Below, in pieces: positions 8,851 through 16,936 of a DNA stretch of 64,000 nucleotides (its first letter is position 1; each line of letters begins with the position of its first letter). Source of the DNA: PALSA-600 sp963842335 (GTDB lineage Bacteria; Actinomycetota; Thermoleophilia; Gaiellales; Gaiellaceae). The notes beneath the pieces were generated by a model that worked only from the letters and a program-made list of their open reading frames with translations, was not told where the DNA came from and did no database searches. Location: the NCBI GenBank assembly GCA_963842335.1, contig CAWJGF010000011.1:62001-126000 (forward strand), given 5' to 3'. Made by a program: the position numbers and the translations under genes.

Positions 8851-9088
8851 CGAGGGACTTGAGCGGCTGGCGCCGCCCACTCAGGACCGGGAGCTCTTCG
8901 AAACCTTCGTCGCTGATCTCCGCCCGACGGTCGCGGCGTTCCGAGCGGGTCATCGAGCGGCGCTCGCCGGACGCTACGCCCTGGCGATGAGCAAGGTGCA
9001 GCGCGGCTTCGCGCTGTTTGCGAAGGCGAGCAAGAACACGAAGGCCTACGGGTTCCCGAAAGGTGTCTGCCAGGCCGGCAGCAGCTAG
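8835..9088 (+). pseudogene. C-terminal part of a small hypothetical protein
   Basis: About 80 residues, ALEGVREGLERLAPPTQDRE through KAYGFPKGVCQAGSS, are rich in Ala/Arg/Leu helices and end in a Cys-containing tail. The style resembles secreted or lipoprotein-type hypothetical proteins of Thermoleophilia, as I recall them. The 5' part is missing: upstream of about 8,835 the DNA encodes the response regulator on the other strand. Both genes lack their starts at the same point, which a single deletion across a divergent promoter would produce. No function can be given. Confidence 0.5.
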
Positions 9089-9137
9089 AGGCACTTGACA
9101 TTTGACGCCAGCTCGGCCGGCGCGACACCATGGGTGG

Positions 9138-10455
9138 ATGCCCGGAAGCGCACCGCGGCTCGATGAGCTCGAGCCGATCGAACGCGCCTCGCCGGACGAG
9201 CTGGCGGCCGTCCAGCTGCGAGCGGCTGCAATCGACGCTGCACCACGCGTACGCCAACGTCGAGCTCTACCGAAGGCGCTTCGACGAGGCGGGCGTGCAT
9301 CCAGACGACTGCCACAGCCTCGACGACCTCGCGCGGTATCCGTTCACGACCAAGGCCGACCTCCGCGACGCCTACCCGTTCGGCATGTTCGCTGTGCCGC
9401 GCCAGCAGATTGCCCGCATCCACGCGTCGAGCGGGACGACGGGGCGCCCCACGGTCGTCGGCTACACGCGTTCGGATATCGAGACCTGGGCGAAGCTCGT
9501 CGCGCGATCGATCCGCGCCGCCGGCGGACACCGCGGCGATCGCGTGCACGTTGCCTACGGCTACGGGCTGTTCACCGGTGGGCTCGGCGCCCACTACGGC
9601 GCCGAGCAGCTCGGCTGCACCGTCATTCCCGTCTCGGGCGGAATGACCGAACGGCAAGTGCGCCTCCTCGTCGACCTCGAGCCGGAGATCATCATGGTCA
9701 CCCCGTCGTACATGCTGGCGATCCTCGACGAGTTCGAGCGGCAGGGCATCGACCCACGGGACTGTGCCCTGAGGCTCGGAATCTTCGGAGCGGAGCCGTG
9801 GACCGACGAGATGCGCGCAGAGATCGAAGCGCGCACGGGGATCGACGCCGTCGACATCTACGGACTATCCGAGATCATGGGGCCGGGGGTCGCGAGCGAG
9901 TGTGTCGAGACCAAGGACGGGCTGCACGTCTGGGAGGACCACTTCTTTCCCGAGATCGTCGACGAGGCAACCGGCGCAGGACGTGACCCGGGTGAACGCG
10001 GCGAGCTCGTGTTCACGACCCTGACCAAGGAAGCCCTCCCGCTCATCCGTTACCGAACCCGCGACCTGACGCGACTGCTTCCCGGCACCGCTCGGCCGAT
10101 GCGTCGAATCGAGCGCGTCACGGGGCGGAGTGACGACATGATCATCCTGCGTGGCGTCAACCTGTTCCCCACGCAGATCGAGGAGCTGATCCTGCGCGTC
10201 CCCGGCCTCGCTCCGCACTTCCAGCTCGTGCTGTCACGGCCGCGACGGCTCGACGAGTTGACCGTCCGCGTCGAGGCGCGCAACGAGGCGGCAGGGACAG
10301 CGGAACGCGCGGACAGCGGTGAGCGGCTGGCTGCGCTCGTCAAGCACTCGATCGGCGTCACGGTCGACGTCGACGTGGTCGAGCCCGACCTCATCGAACG
10401 GTCGGCAGGCAAGGCGCAGCGCCTTGTCGACCTCCGCCGGACGGGCGGCAGCTGA
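9138..10455 (+). CDS. Phenylacetate-CoA ligase-like adenylate-forming enzyme
   Basis: Activates an aromatic or other carboxylic acid to its CoA thioester with ATP, by analogy with PaaK. The P-loop-like motif is IHASSGTTGRPTVVGYT; later motifs are GIFGAEPWTDEMRAEIE, VDIYGLSEIMGPGVASEC, LIRYRTRDLTRLLPG and the hinge region GRSDDMIILRGVNLFPTQIE, all in PaaK order. Total length of about 440 residues is normal. I take ATG 9138 (MPGSAPRLDELEPIERASP) as the start; it needs a one-base correction near 9,215 to join RLQSTLHHAYANVELYRRR. No other phenylacetate-pathway genes are near, so the substrate is open. Confidence 0.82.
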
Positions 10456-10456
10456 G

Positions 10457-10902
10457 ATGCGCCGCGCGCTCGTCCCGATCGCGACGAGAAGCCTCGGCGC
10501 GATTCATCGCAGGCTCTACCGGCTCAGCCGCGGCCGAATCGGCGCGCGCATCTGGACCCTGCCGATCGTCCTGCTGACGACCACCGGCCGGACGAGCGGG
10601 AAGCCGCGCACCGTCCCTCTGTGCGCCCTGCCCGACGGCCGCGACTACATCGTGATCGCCTCGTTCGGCGGGATGGACCGGTCGCCGGCGTGGTGGCTCA
10701 ACCTCGAGCGCACACCGACTGCGACGTTGCAGGTCGGCGCCGAGCAGTTCGCCGTCACCGCACGCGCGACCTCGGGCGACGAGCGGGAGCGCCTCTGGGC
10801 ACGGGTCGTCGAGCGCGCGCCGGGCTATCTGAACTATGCGCGCCGGACGACGCGCGAGATTCCCGTCGTCGTGCTCGCGCGTTCGGCGGCGAGAGCGCTT
10901 AG
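10457..10902 (+). CDS. DDN-like F420 / nitroreductase-family protein
   Basis: A small beta-barrel protein of the deazaflavin-dependent nitroreductase family. It contains PIVLLTTTGRTSGKPRTVPL, VIASFGGMDRSPAWWLNLER, TATLQVGAEQFAVTARATS and YARRTTREIPVVVLAR, the complete core of about 140 residues. Members bind F420 or F420-like cofactors and reduce quinones or nitro compounds. ATG 10457 follows the ligase stop by one base, so they are likely cotranscribed. The native frame runs past the expected end; a TAG at 10900-10902 one frame away is the likely true stop, implying one indel near the 3' end. Confidence 0.75.
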
Positions 10903-11144
10903 GCTTCGCGCTCGTCGCCCGGACGCATCCGGTAGACGATCCGCCCGCGGCCGAGGTCGTACGCGGAGAGCTCGATGCGAACACGGTCGCCCGGATTCAT
11001 CCGGATGCGGTAGCGCCGCATCTTCCCCGCGGTGTACCCGAGGGTCTCGTGCCCGTTGTCGAGCTGGATGCGGAACATGCCGTTCCGGAGCGCCTCGACG
11101 ATCTCGCCCGTCATCTCGACCTTCTCTTCCTTCTGCTGCGCCAA
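10899..11144 (-). CDS. infA: Translation initiation factor IF-1
   Basis: A single S1/OB-fold protein of 81 residues that binds the ribosomal A site during initiation. Recognised by EKVEMTGEIVEALRNGMFRI, GHETLGYTAGKMRRYRIRM and PGDRVRIELSAYDLGRGRI. I place the start at TTG 11144 because AAAGGAGGGG lies 6 bases upstream and the resulting length is that of IF-1; a longer ATG frame would run through the hairpins upstream. In most Actinobacteria infA precedes rpmJ-rpsM; here it stands alone downstream of a cold-shock gene. Confidence 0.93.
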   Translation of the reverse strand: MAQQKEEKVEMTGEIVEALRNGMFRIQLDNGHETLGYTAGKMRRYRIRMNPGDRVRIELSAYDLGRGRIVYRMRPGDEREA

Positions 11145-11172
11145 TGCGCTCCCCTCCTTTCGAGGTTTTTTC

Positions 11173-11204
11173 AGCGAGCGGCGGGTGAGCACCCGCCGCT
11201 CGCT
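11173..11204. repeat. 15-bp perfect inverted repeat between csp and infA
   Basis: AGCGAGCGGCGGGTG (11173-11187) is followed after two bases by its exact complement (11190-11204). On the minus strand it is followed by an A-run, not a U-run, so it is not a textbook terminator. It could act as a U-less terminator, an mRNA stabiliser or a leader structure for infA. Confidence 0.6.
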
Positions 11205-11222
11205 CACGGCGTTACGCCGTGA
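11204..11222. repeat. Inverted repeat centred on the csp stop codon
   Basis: TCACGGCG (11204-11211) and CGCCGTGA (11215-11222) are perfect complements with TTA between them; on the minus strand this TTA is the TAA stop of csp. It stacks directly next to the 15-bp repeat. Confidence 0.6.
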
Positions 11223-11418
11223 CGGTCACGTTGGCTGCCTGGGGGCCCTTATCGCCCTCCTGCGCCTCGTACTCGACCTTCGCACCCTCGGCGAGCGACT
11301 TGTAGCCGCTGCTCTGGATCGCGCTGAAGTGCACGAACAGGTCCTTCCCGCCCTCATCAGGTGTGATGAAGCCGTAACCCTTGTCCGCGTTGAACCACTT
11401 GACGGTTCCGCTTGCCAT
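11212..11418 (-). CDS. Cold-shock protein, CspA family
   Basis: A 68-residue single cold-shock domain with both RNA-binding motifs: KWFNADKGYGFIT (RNP1) and KDLFVHFSAI (RNP2). Such proteins act as RNA chaperones in the cytoplasm. The start has an excellent ribosome binding site (AAGGAGGTGAAAG). About 85 bases separate it from a likely -10 box, a leader of the length usual for csp genes, which often control their own mRNA folding. The infA gene follows in the same direction after two hairpins. Confidence 0.95.
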   Translation of the reverse strand: MASGTVKWFNADKGYGFITPDEGGKDLFVHFSAIQSSGYKSLAEGAKVEYEAQEGDKGPQAANVTVTA

Positions 11419-11503
11419 ATCTCTTTCACCTCCTTGCCAACTTCATGAACGGGCAAGAAGGTGCAAATGCGCACCGTCGAGACTCGCTCAGTTCCAAGCC
11501 GGG

Positions 11504-11532
11504 AGTGTAGCGGCGCAGGAAATGATCCGCAC
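11504..11532 (-). promoter_or_regulatory. Possible csp promoter
   Basis: On the minus strand TACACT (11509-11504) fits a -10 box, with a TTGTGC-like -35 about 19 bases upstream. This places the transcript start about 80 bases before the csp start codon. Confidence 0.35.
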
Positions 11533-11608
11533 AAGCGGCTGTTACGCTTGCCGCAATCGAACGGCGACCAGGAAGGCCTCCGAAATAGCTGCAGCAGAGC
11601 AGATTCCG

Positions 11609-12244
11609 GTGCGCGTGAAGCCGCGCCTCCGGGGCGTCTTCCACGAAGCGGGGTTCTTCGCCGCGGTCGCCATCGCGATCCCGCTCGCGATCCTCGCCGA
11701 GCCGGGCCGCGCTCGGATCTCGGCGATCGTCTTCTCGAGCTGCCTCGCCATCTGCTTCGGCGTGAGCGCGCTCTACCACCGCCCCACCTGGTCGCCGGTC
11801 ACGCGCTCGTGGCTCGCACGTGCCGACCACGCCGGGGTCTACCTCCTGATCGCCGGCACCTACACGCCGTTCGGGCTCATCGTGTTCTCGCAAACGTGGG
11901 CGATCGTCGTGCTCTCGATCGTCTACACCGGCGTCCTCGTCGCGATCGTCCTGAAGGTGATCTGGGTGAAGGCGCCCAAACGGCTGTCCGCGGCGATCGG
12001 GATCGCGCTCGGCTGGGTGGCGGTCGTCGCCTACTCGCAGTTCGCCAAGGTGGGAACGCCCGGCCTGCTCCTGCTCTTCGCCGGCGGCCTCTTCTACACC
12101 GCCGGTGCAGTCGTCTACGCCCTCCGGCGCCCCGATCCGCGGCCCGCGACCTTCGGCTACCACGAGATCTTCCACCTCTGCACCCTGGCCGCTGCGGCCT
12201 GCCAATGCGCCGCGATCGCCTTCTACGTCCTGCCGCGCGGATGA
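11609..12244 (+). CDS. Hemolysin III / PAQR-family membrane protein
   Basis: A seven-helix membrane protein of the HlyIII (YqfA/TrhA) group. Conserved features are FGVSALYHRPTWSP, RADHAGVYLLIAGTYTPF and the C-terminal GYHEIFHLCTLAAAACQ, which carry the metal-ligand Ser/His/Asp/His pattern of PAQR proteins. Bacterial members affect membrane-lipid homeostasis; haemolysis itself is doubtful. Start choices are GTG 11609, GTG 11615 or ATG 11522; I prefer 11609/11615 because family members begin near PRLRGV. The next small gene overlaps its stop by ATGA. Confidence 0.85.
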   Translation: MRVKPRLRGVFHEAGFFAAVAIAIPLAILAEPGRARISAIVFSSCLAICFGVSALYHRPTWSPVTRSWLARADHAGVYLLIAGTYTPFGLIVFSQTWAIVVLSIVYTGVLVAIVLKVIWVKAPKRLSAAIGIALGWVAVVAYSQFAKVGTPGLLLLFAGGLFYTAGAVVYALRRPDPRPATFGYHEIFHLCTLAAAACQCAAIAFYVLPRG

Positions 12245-12405
12245 GCGCCGAGCCGGAGGAGAGCGACATCGAGACCTGCTCTCGATGTGCCCGATCTGCA
12301 CGAGACGCCGACGACCGCACGAGTTGGGTCACAATTGAGGACGAAGAGGTCTGCCCGGGATGTCTCACGCTCCTCGAGACGGATCGCCTGGCGGGCGGAC
12401 GCTGA
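12241..12405 (+). CDS. Small Cys4 zinc-ribbon-like protein (54 aa)
   Basis: Starts with ATGA overlapping the HlyIII stop and ends at TGA 12405. The sequence has two CxxC pairs, ETCSRCARSA and EEVCPGCLTLL, about 30 residues apart, a typical treble-clef or zinc-ribbon spacing, with an acidic N-terminus. Translational coupling and conserved-looking Cys pairs support a real gene. It could be a nucleic-acid or protein-binding zinc module; no specific family is recognised. Confidence 0.65.
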   Translation: MSAEPEESDIETCSRCARSARDADDRTSWVTIEDEEVCPGCLTLLETDRLAGGR

Positions 12406-12421
12406 TTGTCGAAAGGGGAAC

Positions 12422-12667
12422 ATGCGCGGCACATTGATCTGGTTCAACCCGGAAAAGCGGATGGGTTACATCCGCACTGAGGATGGTGAGCGGCTTCTCG
12501 TCGAGGAGTCCGGGTTCGAGCCCGGGCACACTCTGGGCGATCGCATGGCGGGCAAGCCGTTGACGTTCGAGCGCGAAGCAGCAGACGTCGAGGGAGGGTT
12601 CCGCGCGGTGCGCGTGGCGACCCTGACCGACGAGGCACCGAACCGCGCCCGCAGGCGCCACCGCTAG
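12422..12667 (+). CDS. Divergent cold-shock-domain-like protein (81 aa)
   Basis: Begins at ATG 12422 behind GAAAGGGGAA. The opening RGTLIWFNPEKRMGYIRTED matches the GTVKWFN..KGFGFI pattern of cold-shock domains, but RNP2 (VFVHFSAI) is replaced by ERLLVEESGFEPG. The aromatic residues of RNP2 are thus largely lost, so nucleic-acid binding may differ. It follows the zinc-ribbon gene by 16 bases in the same direction and meets the XRE-TPR gene head-on with a 4-base overlap. Confidence 0.7.
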   Translation: MRGTLIWFNPEKRMGYIRTEDGERLLVEESGFEPGHTLGDRMAGKPLTFEREAADVEGGFRAVRVATLTDEAPNRARRRHR

Positions 12668-14055
12668 CCGGGGAACCTTCCTAGCGCTGCCCACCGCGGC
12701 GTCGTGCTGGAAGCCGCCGGGAATCGGGCGTGCTCGAGGTGCGGCGTCGACGGGCCGCCGTCAGGTGTTGACTGTGTGGGGGCCGAAGCCGCCGCGGCCG
12801 CACGCTTCAGGACGGCGAGCGCACCCGTCTCGTCGCCTCGCTGCTCGAGCAGATCGGCGAGCCTGCGGCCGGCGTCGAGCGCGAACGGCTTCCCGTGCTC
12901 GATCAGAAGATCGAGGCCCTGGCCGTAGAGCATCTCGGCGCGCTCGAGCTCGCCGGCGGCGACGAACACATCCGCGAGGGCGACGTAGGCGCGACCTCGG
13001 TCGCCGGCGCTGATCCAGTCGATGAGGGCGAGCGCGCGACCGGCGGCGCGCGCTGCCTCGCCGGTCCGGCCGAGCGAGGTGAGCGCGCGTGCCTCTTCGA
13101 TCGAGAACTTCGCCTCGTCCTTCGAGCTCAGGTCGGCGCCGAACAACCTGCGGCCCCGCTCGAGCTGCTCGAGCGCGCTCTCTTCGTTCCCGGACTCGAT
13201 CTCCGCGATCGCAAGCAGGTGATACGCCATGCCGACATAGGCCTCGTTCTCGGTGCGCTCGAGAATCTCGAGCGCCCGGCGGGCGTACTTGCTCGCGAGC
13301 TGCGGCTCGTGCCGCGCCGAGTAGAGGCGCGACTGGGTCCAGAAGAGCCGTGCGGCGGCGACCGGGTCGGCGATCTCATCGGTGATACGAATCACGTCTG
13401 CGAGCGCATGCTCCGCCCGGCTGATCGAGCCGCTGTCGATCAGCGCATTGGCGAGCAGGACCGTGAATCGCAGCTGTTCGATCGGAGCCTCCGCCGCGCG
13501 TGCTTCCTCGAGCGCGCCTTCGAAGAGCGCGATCGCTGACTCGATCGGGCCGACCGACGCGTAGGCCCGGCCGAGGGTGTCGACGAGCCCGGGGTCGGCG
13601 AGGGCGCGCTTGCCGCGCAGCTCGAACGACTGCTGGAGCCGGCTGATTGCCTCCTCGAGCCGCCCGGCGCGGAACGAGATCTGCCCGAGGCCGGCGAGCG
13701 CAGCGCCCCGCGAGGGATCGTCCGCGTCGAGGTGCAAGAGGAAGAGGCGTTCAGCCTCGTCGACTTCGCCGAGCCGAAGCGCGACCTCCGCCTCGAGGAG
13801 CTCGATCGGCTCCAGCACGGCCGCGTCCACACCCGTGGCGAGCCACTGGCCCGTGACCTCGAGGCGCAACGCGAGCTGGTTGCTCATCTGCAGCGACGGC
13901 ACACGAGCGCCCGCTTCGAGGCGAGAGATATAGGCGGCGGTACAACCTGGAAATGCGAGCTGCCGCTGTGACAGTCCGGCGCGGCCGCGGGCCGCCTTCA
14001 GGCGGATCCCGAACTCGCGAGGAGAGTCGATGTGGCTCGTGAGCGAGCGAGGCAT
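12664..14055 (-). CDS. XRE-family HTH regulator with TPR repeats
   Basis: A 463-residue cytoplasmic regulator. The N-terminal XRE helix-turn-helix (residues about 14-70) reads FGIRLKAARGRAGLSQRQL and CTAAYISRLEAGARVPSL. A long array of TPR-like helix pairs follows from about residue 80 to 420, with typical units such as AALAGLGQISFRAGRLEEAI and YVALADVFVAAGELERAEML. Related proteins sense peptides or metabolites through the TPR superhelix. The C-terminal 40 residues are Pro/Ser-rich and unstructured. No inducer gene is adjacent. Confidence 0.85.
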   Translation of the reverse strand: MPRSLTSHIDSPREFGIRLKAARGRAGLSQRQLAFPGCTAAYISRLEAGARVPSLQMSNQLALRLEVTGQWLATGVDAAVLEPIELLEAEVALRLGEVDEAERLFLLHLDADDPSRGAALAGLGQISFRAGRLEEAISRLQQSFELRGKRALADPGLVDTLGRAYASVGPIESAIALFEGALEEARAAEAPIEQLRFTVLLANALIDSGSISRAEHALADVIRITDEIADPVAAARLFWTQSRLYSARHEPQLASKYARRALEILERTENEAYVGMAYHLLAIAEIESGNEESALEQLERGRRLFGADLSSKDEAKFSIEEARALTSLGRTGEAARAAGRALALIDWISAGDRGRAYVALADVFVAAGELERAEMLYGQGLDLLIEHGKPFALDAGRRLADLLEQRGDETGALAVLKRAAAAASAPTQSTPDGGPSTPHLEHARFPAASSTTPRWAALGRFPG

Positions 14056-14184
14056 GGACGAAGTGTATTGCCTCGGGTCAATGGTGCTGCCTGACGACCG
14101 TTACTTCGGGCCGCAGTGCAGCAAGACTGAAGCTCGCCCCCGGGGGCTGTCACCGTCAACCGAAGGTGTGAGGAGACAGCCCAA

Positions 14185-14271
14185 ATGCGGAACTACCTGT
14201 CGCTTGCTGCTGCTGTAGCGTTGTTCGTGGCCGCCCTGTTCGGGGCCGACCTGGCCGTAGTACCGGCCTAG
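14185..14271 (+). CDS. Candidate 28-residue membrane peptide
   Basis: An ATG at 14185 follows GAGGAG with proper spacing and opens a 28-codon frame, MRNYLSLAAAVALFVAALFG plus ADLAVVPA, ending at TAG 14271. The peptide is one hydrophobic helix with a short basic N-terminus. A strong hairpin starts three bases after the stop. Good start signal plus terminator-like structure argue for a real micro-gene; it could also be a leader peptide of the NlpC/P60 gene or chance. Confidence 0.45.
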   Translation: MRNYLSLAAAVALFVAALFGADLAVVPA

Positions 14272-14273
14272 AC

Positions 14274-14312
14274 GTGCGAGCGGGCTGCGGCGAGCCGCCG
14301 CGGCCCGCGCAC
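14274..14312 (+). terminator. Long GC hairpin after the micro-ORF
   Basis: GTGC/GCAC, GCGGGC/GCCCGC and GCGGC/GCCGC pair around a short GAGC-type loop with one small bulge and one T-G pair, giving about 15 base pairs. The following TGTT is a weak U-tract, so termination is likely but not certain. Confidence 0.5.
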
Positions 14313-14370
14313 CACTGTTCGGGGGATTTCGTGGCGGGCCGGACGCGACGATGGTCGAACAGGGTTCCTG

Positions 14371-15807
14371 ATGGTCATTCGCCGCCTCACGTGCATCACC
14401 GCAGTCGCGCTCGCGAGCATCTTCGCGTGCTCGGTGCGCGCCGACGCAACGGATCGCAACTGGGCGGCGCCCGAGATTCGCACGGTCACGAAGGCAGGCG
14501 TGCTCGGTCACTCGCCGGCGACGTTCGCGCCGCAGGCCCCGCTGACCCAGTCGGCCCTCGCCGCGGCGATCGCGGCGACCGCAGCGCTGCAGCACCCGCT
14601 CGCTCCGCCCACTCCCCCGGCTCCGCCGCCGACGATCGAGTCGACCGTCGGGCCCGGCGACCTGGTCGCGGGCGACGTGAGCGTGACGGTCGACGCTCCG
14701 GGCCAGACGATCGACCACGTCGACTTCGCCGTCGACGGGGTCGGCGTCGACAGCGAGGACAGCGACCCCGTTCGAGTTCCTGCTCGACACGCAGACGCTG
14801 GCCGACGGCGCGCACCAGCTCGCCGTCAACGTCTCGTTCGCCGGCGGCGGCACCGCGGTCGCGGTCTGGAGCGTCACGGTCGCAAACGGCGCACGCTCGG
14901 TGCCGCCGCCGCGCGAGGTGCCCGTCGCGGTGCCGGTCGTGAAGTCATCCCTGCCGACGCCCGCGCCGGCGCCGACGACCGCCGCAGCCGGCTCGCGTTC
15001 TCTACCACGCCGTGGCGCCGGCGCAAGCGGTCACCGTCAAGCAACTCGATGCAGCGCTCGTCGGCTATCTCGGCCTCGGCGACGCGGCGCGGGCGATCCA
15101 GGGAACGCTCGCGCAGGCGGGGCTGCACCCGCGCCCGGGCACCGGCGCCGAAGCGGTCGCGCGCATGCTCGGGCTCCGCCTGAACCACCCCGCGGGCGAG
15201 GACGACCTCGAGCTGCTGCCCACACCAGCCCGCGACCCGCGCCGAGGCGGCCTGGTCGTTCGCGCAGGTGCTGCAACTCGACGACCGAGGCCCGCGACGA
15301 CGTCCGGCAGGCCGCGGCCGCCTTCACGCTGCCCGACCTCACGCCGTGGCAGCGCCGCATCCTGACGACGGCGGTCTCCTACGTCGGCTACCCGTACGTC
15401 TGGGGCGGGACGAGCCCGACCAAGGAGACGCTGTTCGGCGTCTCGTCGGCCGGCGGCTTCGACTGCTCGGGCTTCGTCTGGCGCGTCTACAAGCTGACGC
15501 CGTATCCGGGCGAGCGGGGCCTTGCGGGCGTGCTGCGAGGGCGCACGACCTACCAGATGAGCGGCGAGGTGCCCCAGCGCGACCTGCTCGCCGCAGCGAA
15601 GCTGCAGCCCGCCGACGTCATGTTCTTCGGCGCGCACGGGCCGAGCGTCCAAGCCCGAGCGAAGTCGACCACACCGCGCTCTACCTGGGCAACGGCTGGT
15701 TCATCCAGTCGAGCGACGAGGGCGTGACGCTGCTGCCGTTCGACGGCTGGTATGCATCGAGCTTCGCCTGGGCGCGCCGCCCGTTGCGCGAAGCGGGACT
15801 CGGCTGA
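14371..15807 (+). CDS. Secreted NlpC/P60 cell-wall hydrolase with SLH-like N-terminus (frameshifted)
   Basis: A peptidoglycan endopeptidase. A signal peptide (RRLTCITAVALASIFACSV) leads into two SLH-like segments: RNWAAPEIRTVTKAGVLG with APLTQSALAAAI, and later LGDAARAIQGTLAQAGLHP with TGAEAVARMLGLRL, separated by an Ig-like stretch (TVDAPGQTIDHVDFAVDGV). The C-terminal catalytic domain has YPYVWGGTSPTKE, the catalytic Cys in GGFDCSGFVWRVYKL, and the His in VDHTALYLGNGWFIQSSDEG. About five single-base shifts (near 14,765, 15,000, 15,230, 15,300 and 15,645) break the frame, while all domains are present. Confidence 0.78.
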
Positions 15808-15907
15808 GCGCCGGCACCGCCCGGTGATCGCGCTCTCGCACACGAGTCCGGACGCCGCGTGTTCAGCCTTTCGTCAGACGCCCCCTGCGTCGCAAACCGG
15901 GCTGCGC

Positions 15908-15913
15908 TATAGG
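15908..15913 (+). promoter_or_regulatory. Possible -10 box of the aminotransferase gene
   Basis: TATAGG lies 9 bases before the ATG at 15923, the spacing of a near-leaderless actinobacterial transcript. No good -35 is seen. Confidence 0.3.
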
Positions 15914-15922
15914 CTTGCGCGG

Positions 15923-16936
15923 ATGCTCGCCCCCCGCATCCCGACGGATCTCGCGCGCTTTGCAATTGGCTTCGACCAGCGCGACCGCGCGCGGCTGCAC
16001 ACACTCTGGGACAGCGTGCTCGATGTGGAACGCTGGTCGGAGGGAGCCTTGACGGCCGAGTTCGAAAGCGCCTGGGCGCGCTGGAACGGCGTCGAGGCGG
16101 CCGTCGCCTTCAACGGCTGGACCGGCGCTGCGCTCGCCGCCCTCGAATGGGCCGGTGTGCGCGGTGAGACGGTCCTGTGCCCGTCGAACACATTCATGGC
16201 GACACCCCTCGCCGCGATCACCGCCGGCGCACGGGTCGAATTCGTCGACTGCAACCGCGACGACCTCTGTATGTCGTTCGACGACCTCGAGCGGAAGGTG
16301 CACGAGCACCGGCCGCGCGCGGTCTTCCTCGTTCACATCGGCGGCCATATCGCATTCGATTCCGACCGGATCGCAGAGCTCTGCCGGAGCGAAGGCATCA
16401 TCCTGATCGAGGACTGCGCCCATGCGCACGGGGCCGACTGGAACGGCCGGCGAGCGGGAACCTGGGGCGATCTCGGCGTCTGGTCGTTCGCGCCGACCAA
16501 GACCATCTCGACGGGAGAAGGCGGCATGCTCGTGTCGCGGCACCCGGAGGCGCTGGAGTTCGCGCGCACGTTCCGCAACTACGGCAAGCCGGACTATGCC
16601 GTTCACGGCCTCAACTTCCGGATGAACGAGTTCACCGCGGCGATCGGCGTCGTCCAGGTCGACCGCCTCGACGAGATCGTCGCGTGGAAGAACGAACAGG
16701 CCCGACTCCACATCGACCCGGTCTACCCGTCGAGGCTGAAGCTTCCCGACGGGATGACCTCCGGCCTCTACAAGGTGATCGTGTTCGAGCCGATCGAGCA
16801 GTCGACGGGCAAGGTCTACGACGAGCCGTGCCATCGCGTGCTCGACCACCGCGTCGATCTCCCGGAGAGCGACTGGGTGGCCGAGAACCATTGGTGCGTT
16901 CCGCTCTATTACCGCGCCGAGGAGACGGGCGCGTGA
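15923..16936 (+). CDS. DegT/DnrJ/EryC1-family PLP aminotransferase
   Basis: Probably transaminates a nucleotide-linked keto sugar. The fold-type I features are AVAFNGWTGAALAALEWAG, ETVLCPSNTFMATPLAAI, the cofactor Asp in IILIEDCAHAHGADW, the Schiff-base Lys in SFAPTKTISTGEGGML, and GLNFRMNEFTAAIGVVQVDR. Length (337 residues) is slightly short for the family but complete. The next gene, a sugar epimerase, overlaps by four bases (GTGA), which supports a nucleotide-sugar pathway. Substrate not known. Confidence 0.88.
   Translation: MLAPRIPTDLARFAIGFDQRDRARLHTLWDSVLDVERWSEGALTAEFESAWARWNGVEAAVAFNGWTGAALAALEWAGVRGETVLCPSNTFMATPLAAITAGARVEFVDCNRDDLCMSFDDLERKVHEHRPRAVFLVHIGGHIAFDSDRIAELCRSEGIILIEDCAHAHGADWNGRRAGTWGDLGVWSFAPTKTISTGEGGMLVSRHPEALEFARTFRNYGKPDYAVHGLNFRMNEFTAAIGVVQVDRLDEIVAWKNEQARLHIDPVYPSRLKLPDGMTSGLYKVIVFEPIEQSTGKVYDEPCHRVLDHRVDLPESDWVAENHWCVPLYYRAEETGA

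Noticed and set aside
11173..11222. Textbook intrinsic terminator after csp
   Set aside because: On the csp strand an A-run follows the hairpin, so the U-tract needed is absent.
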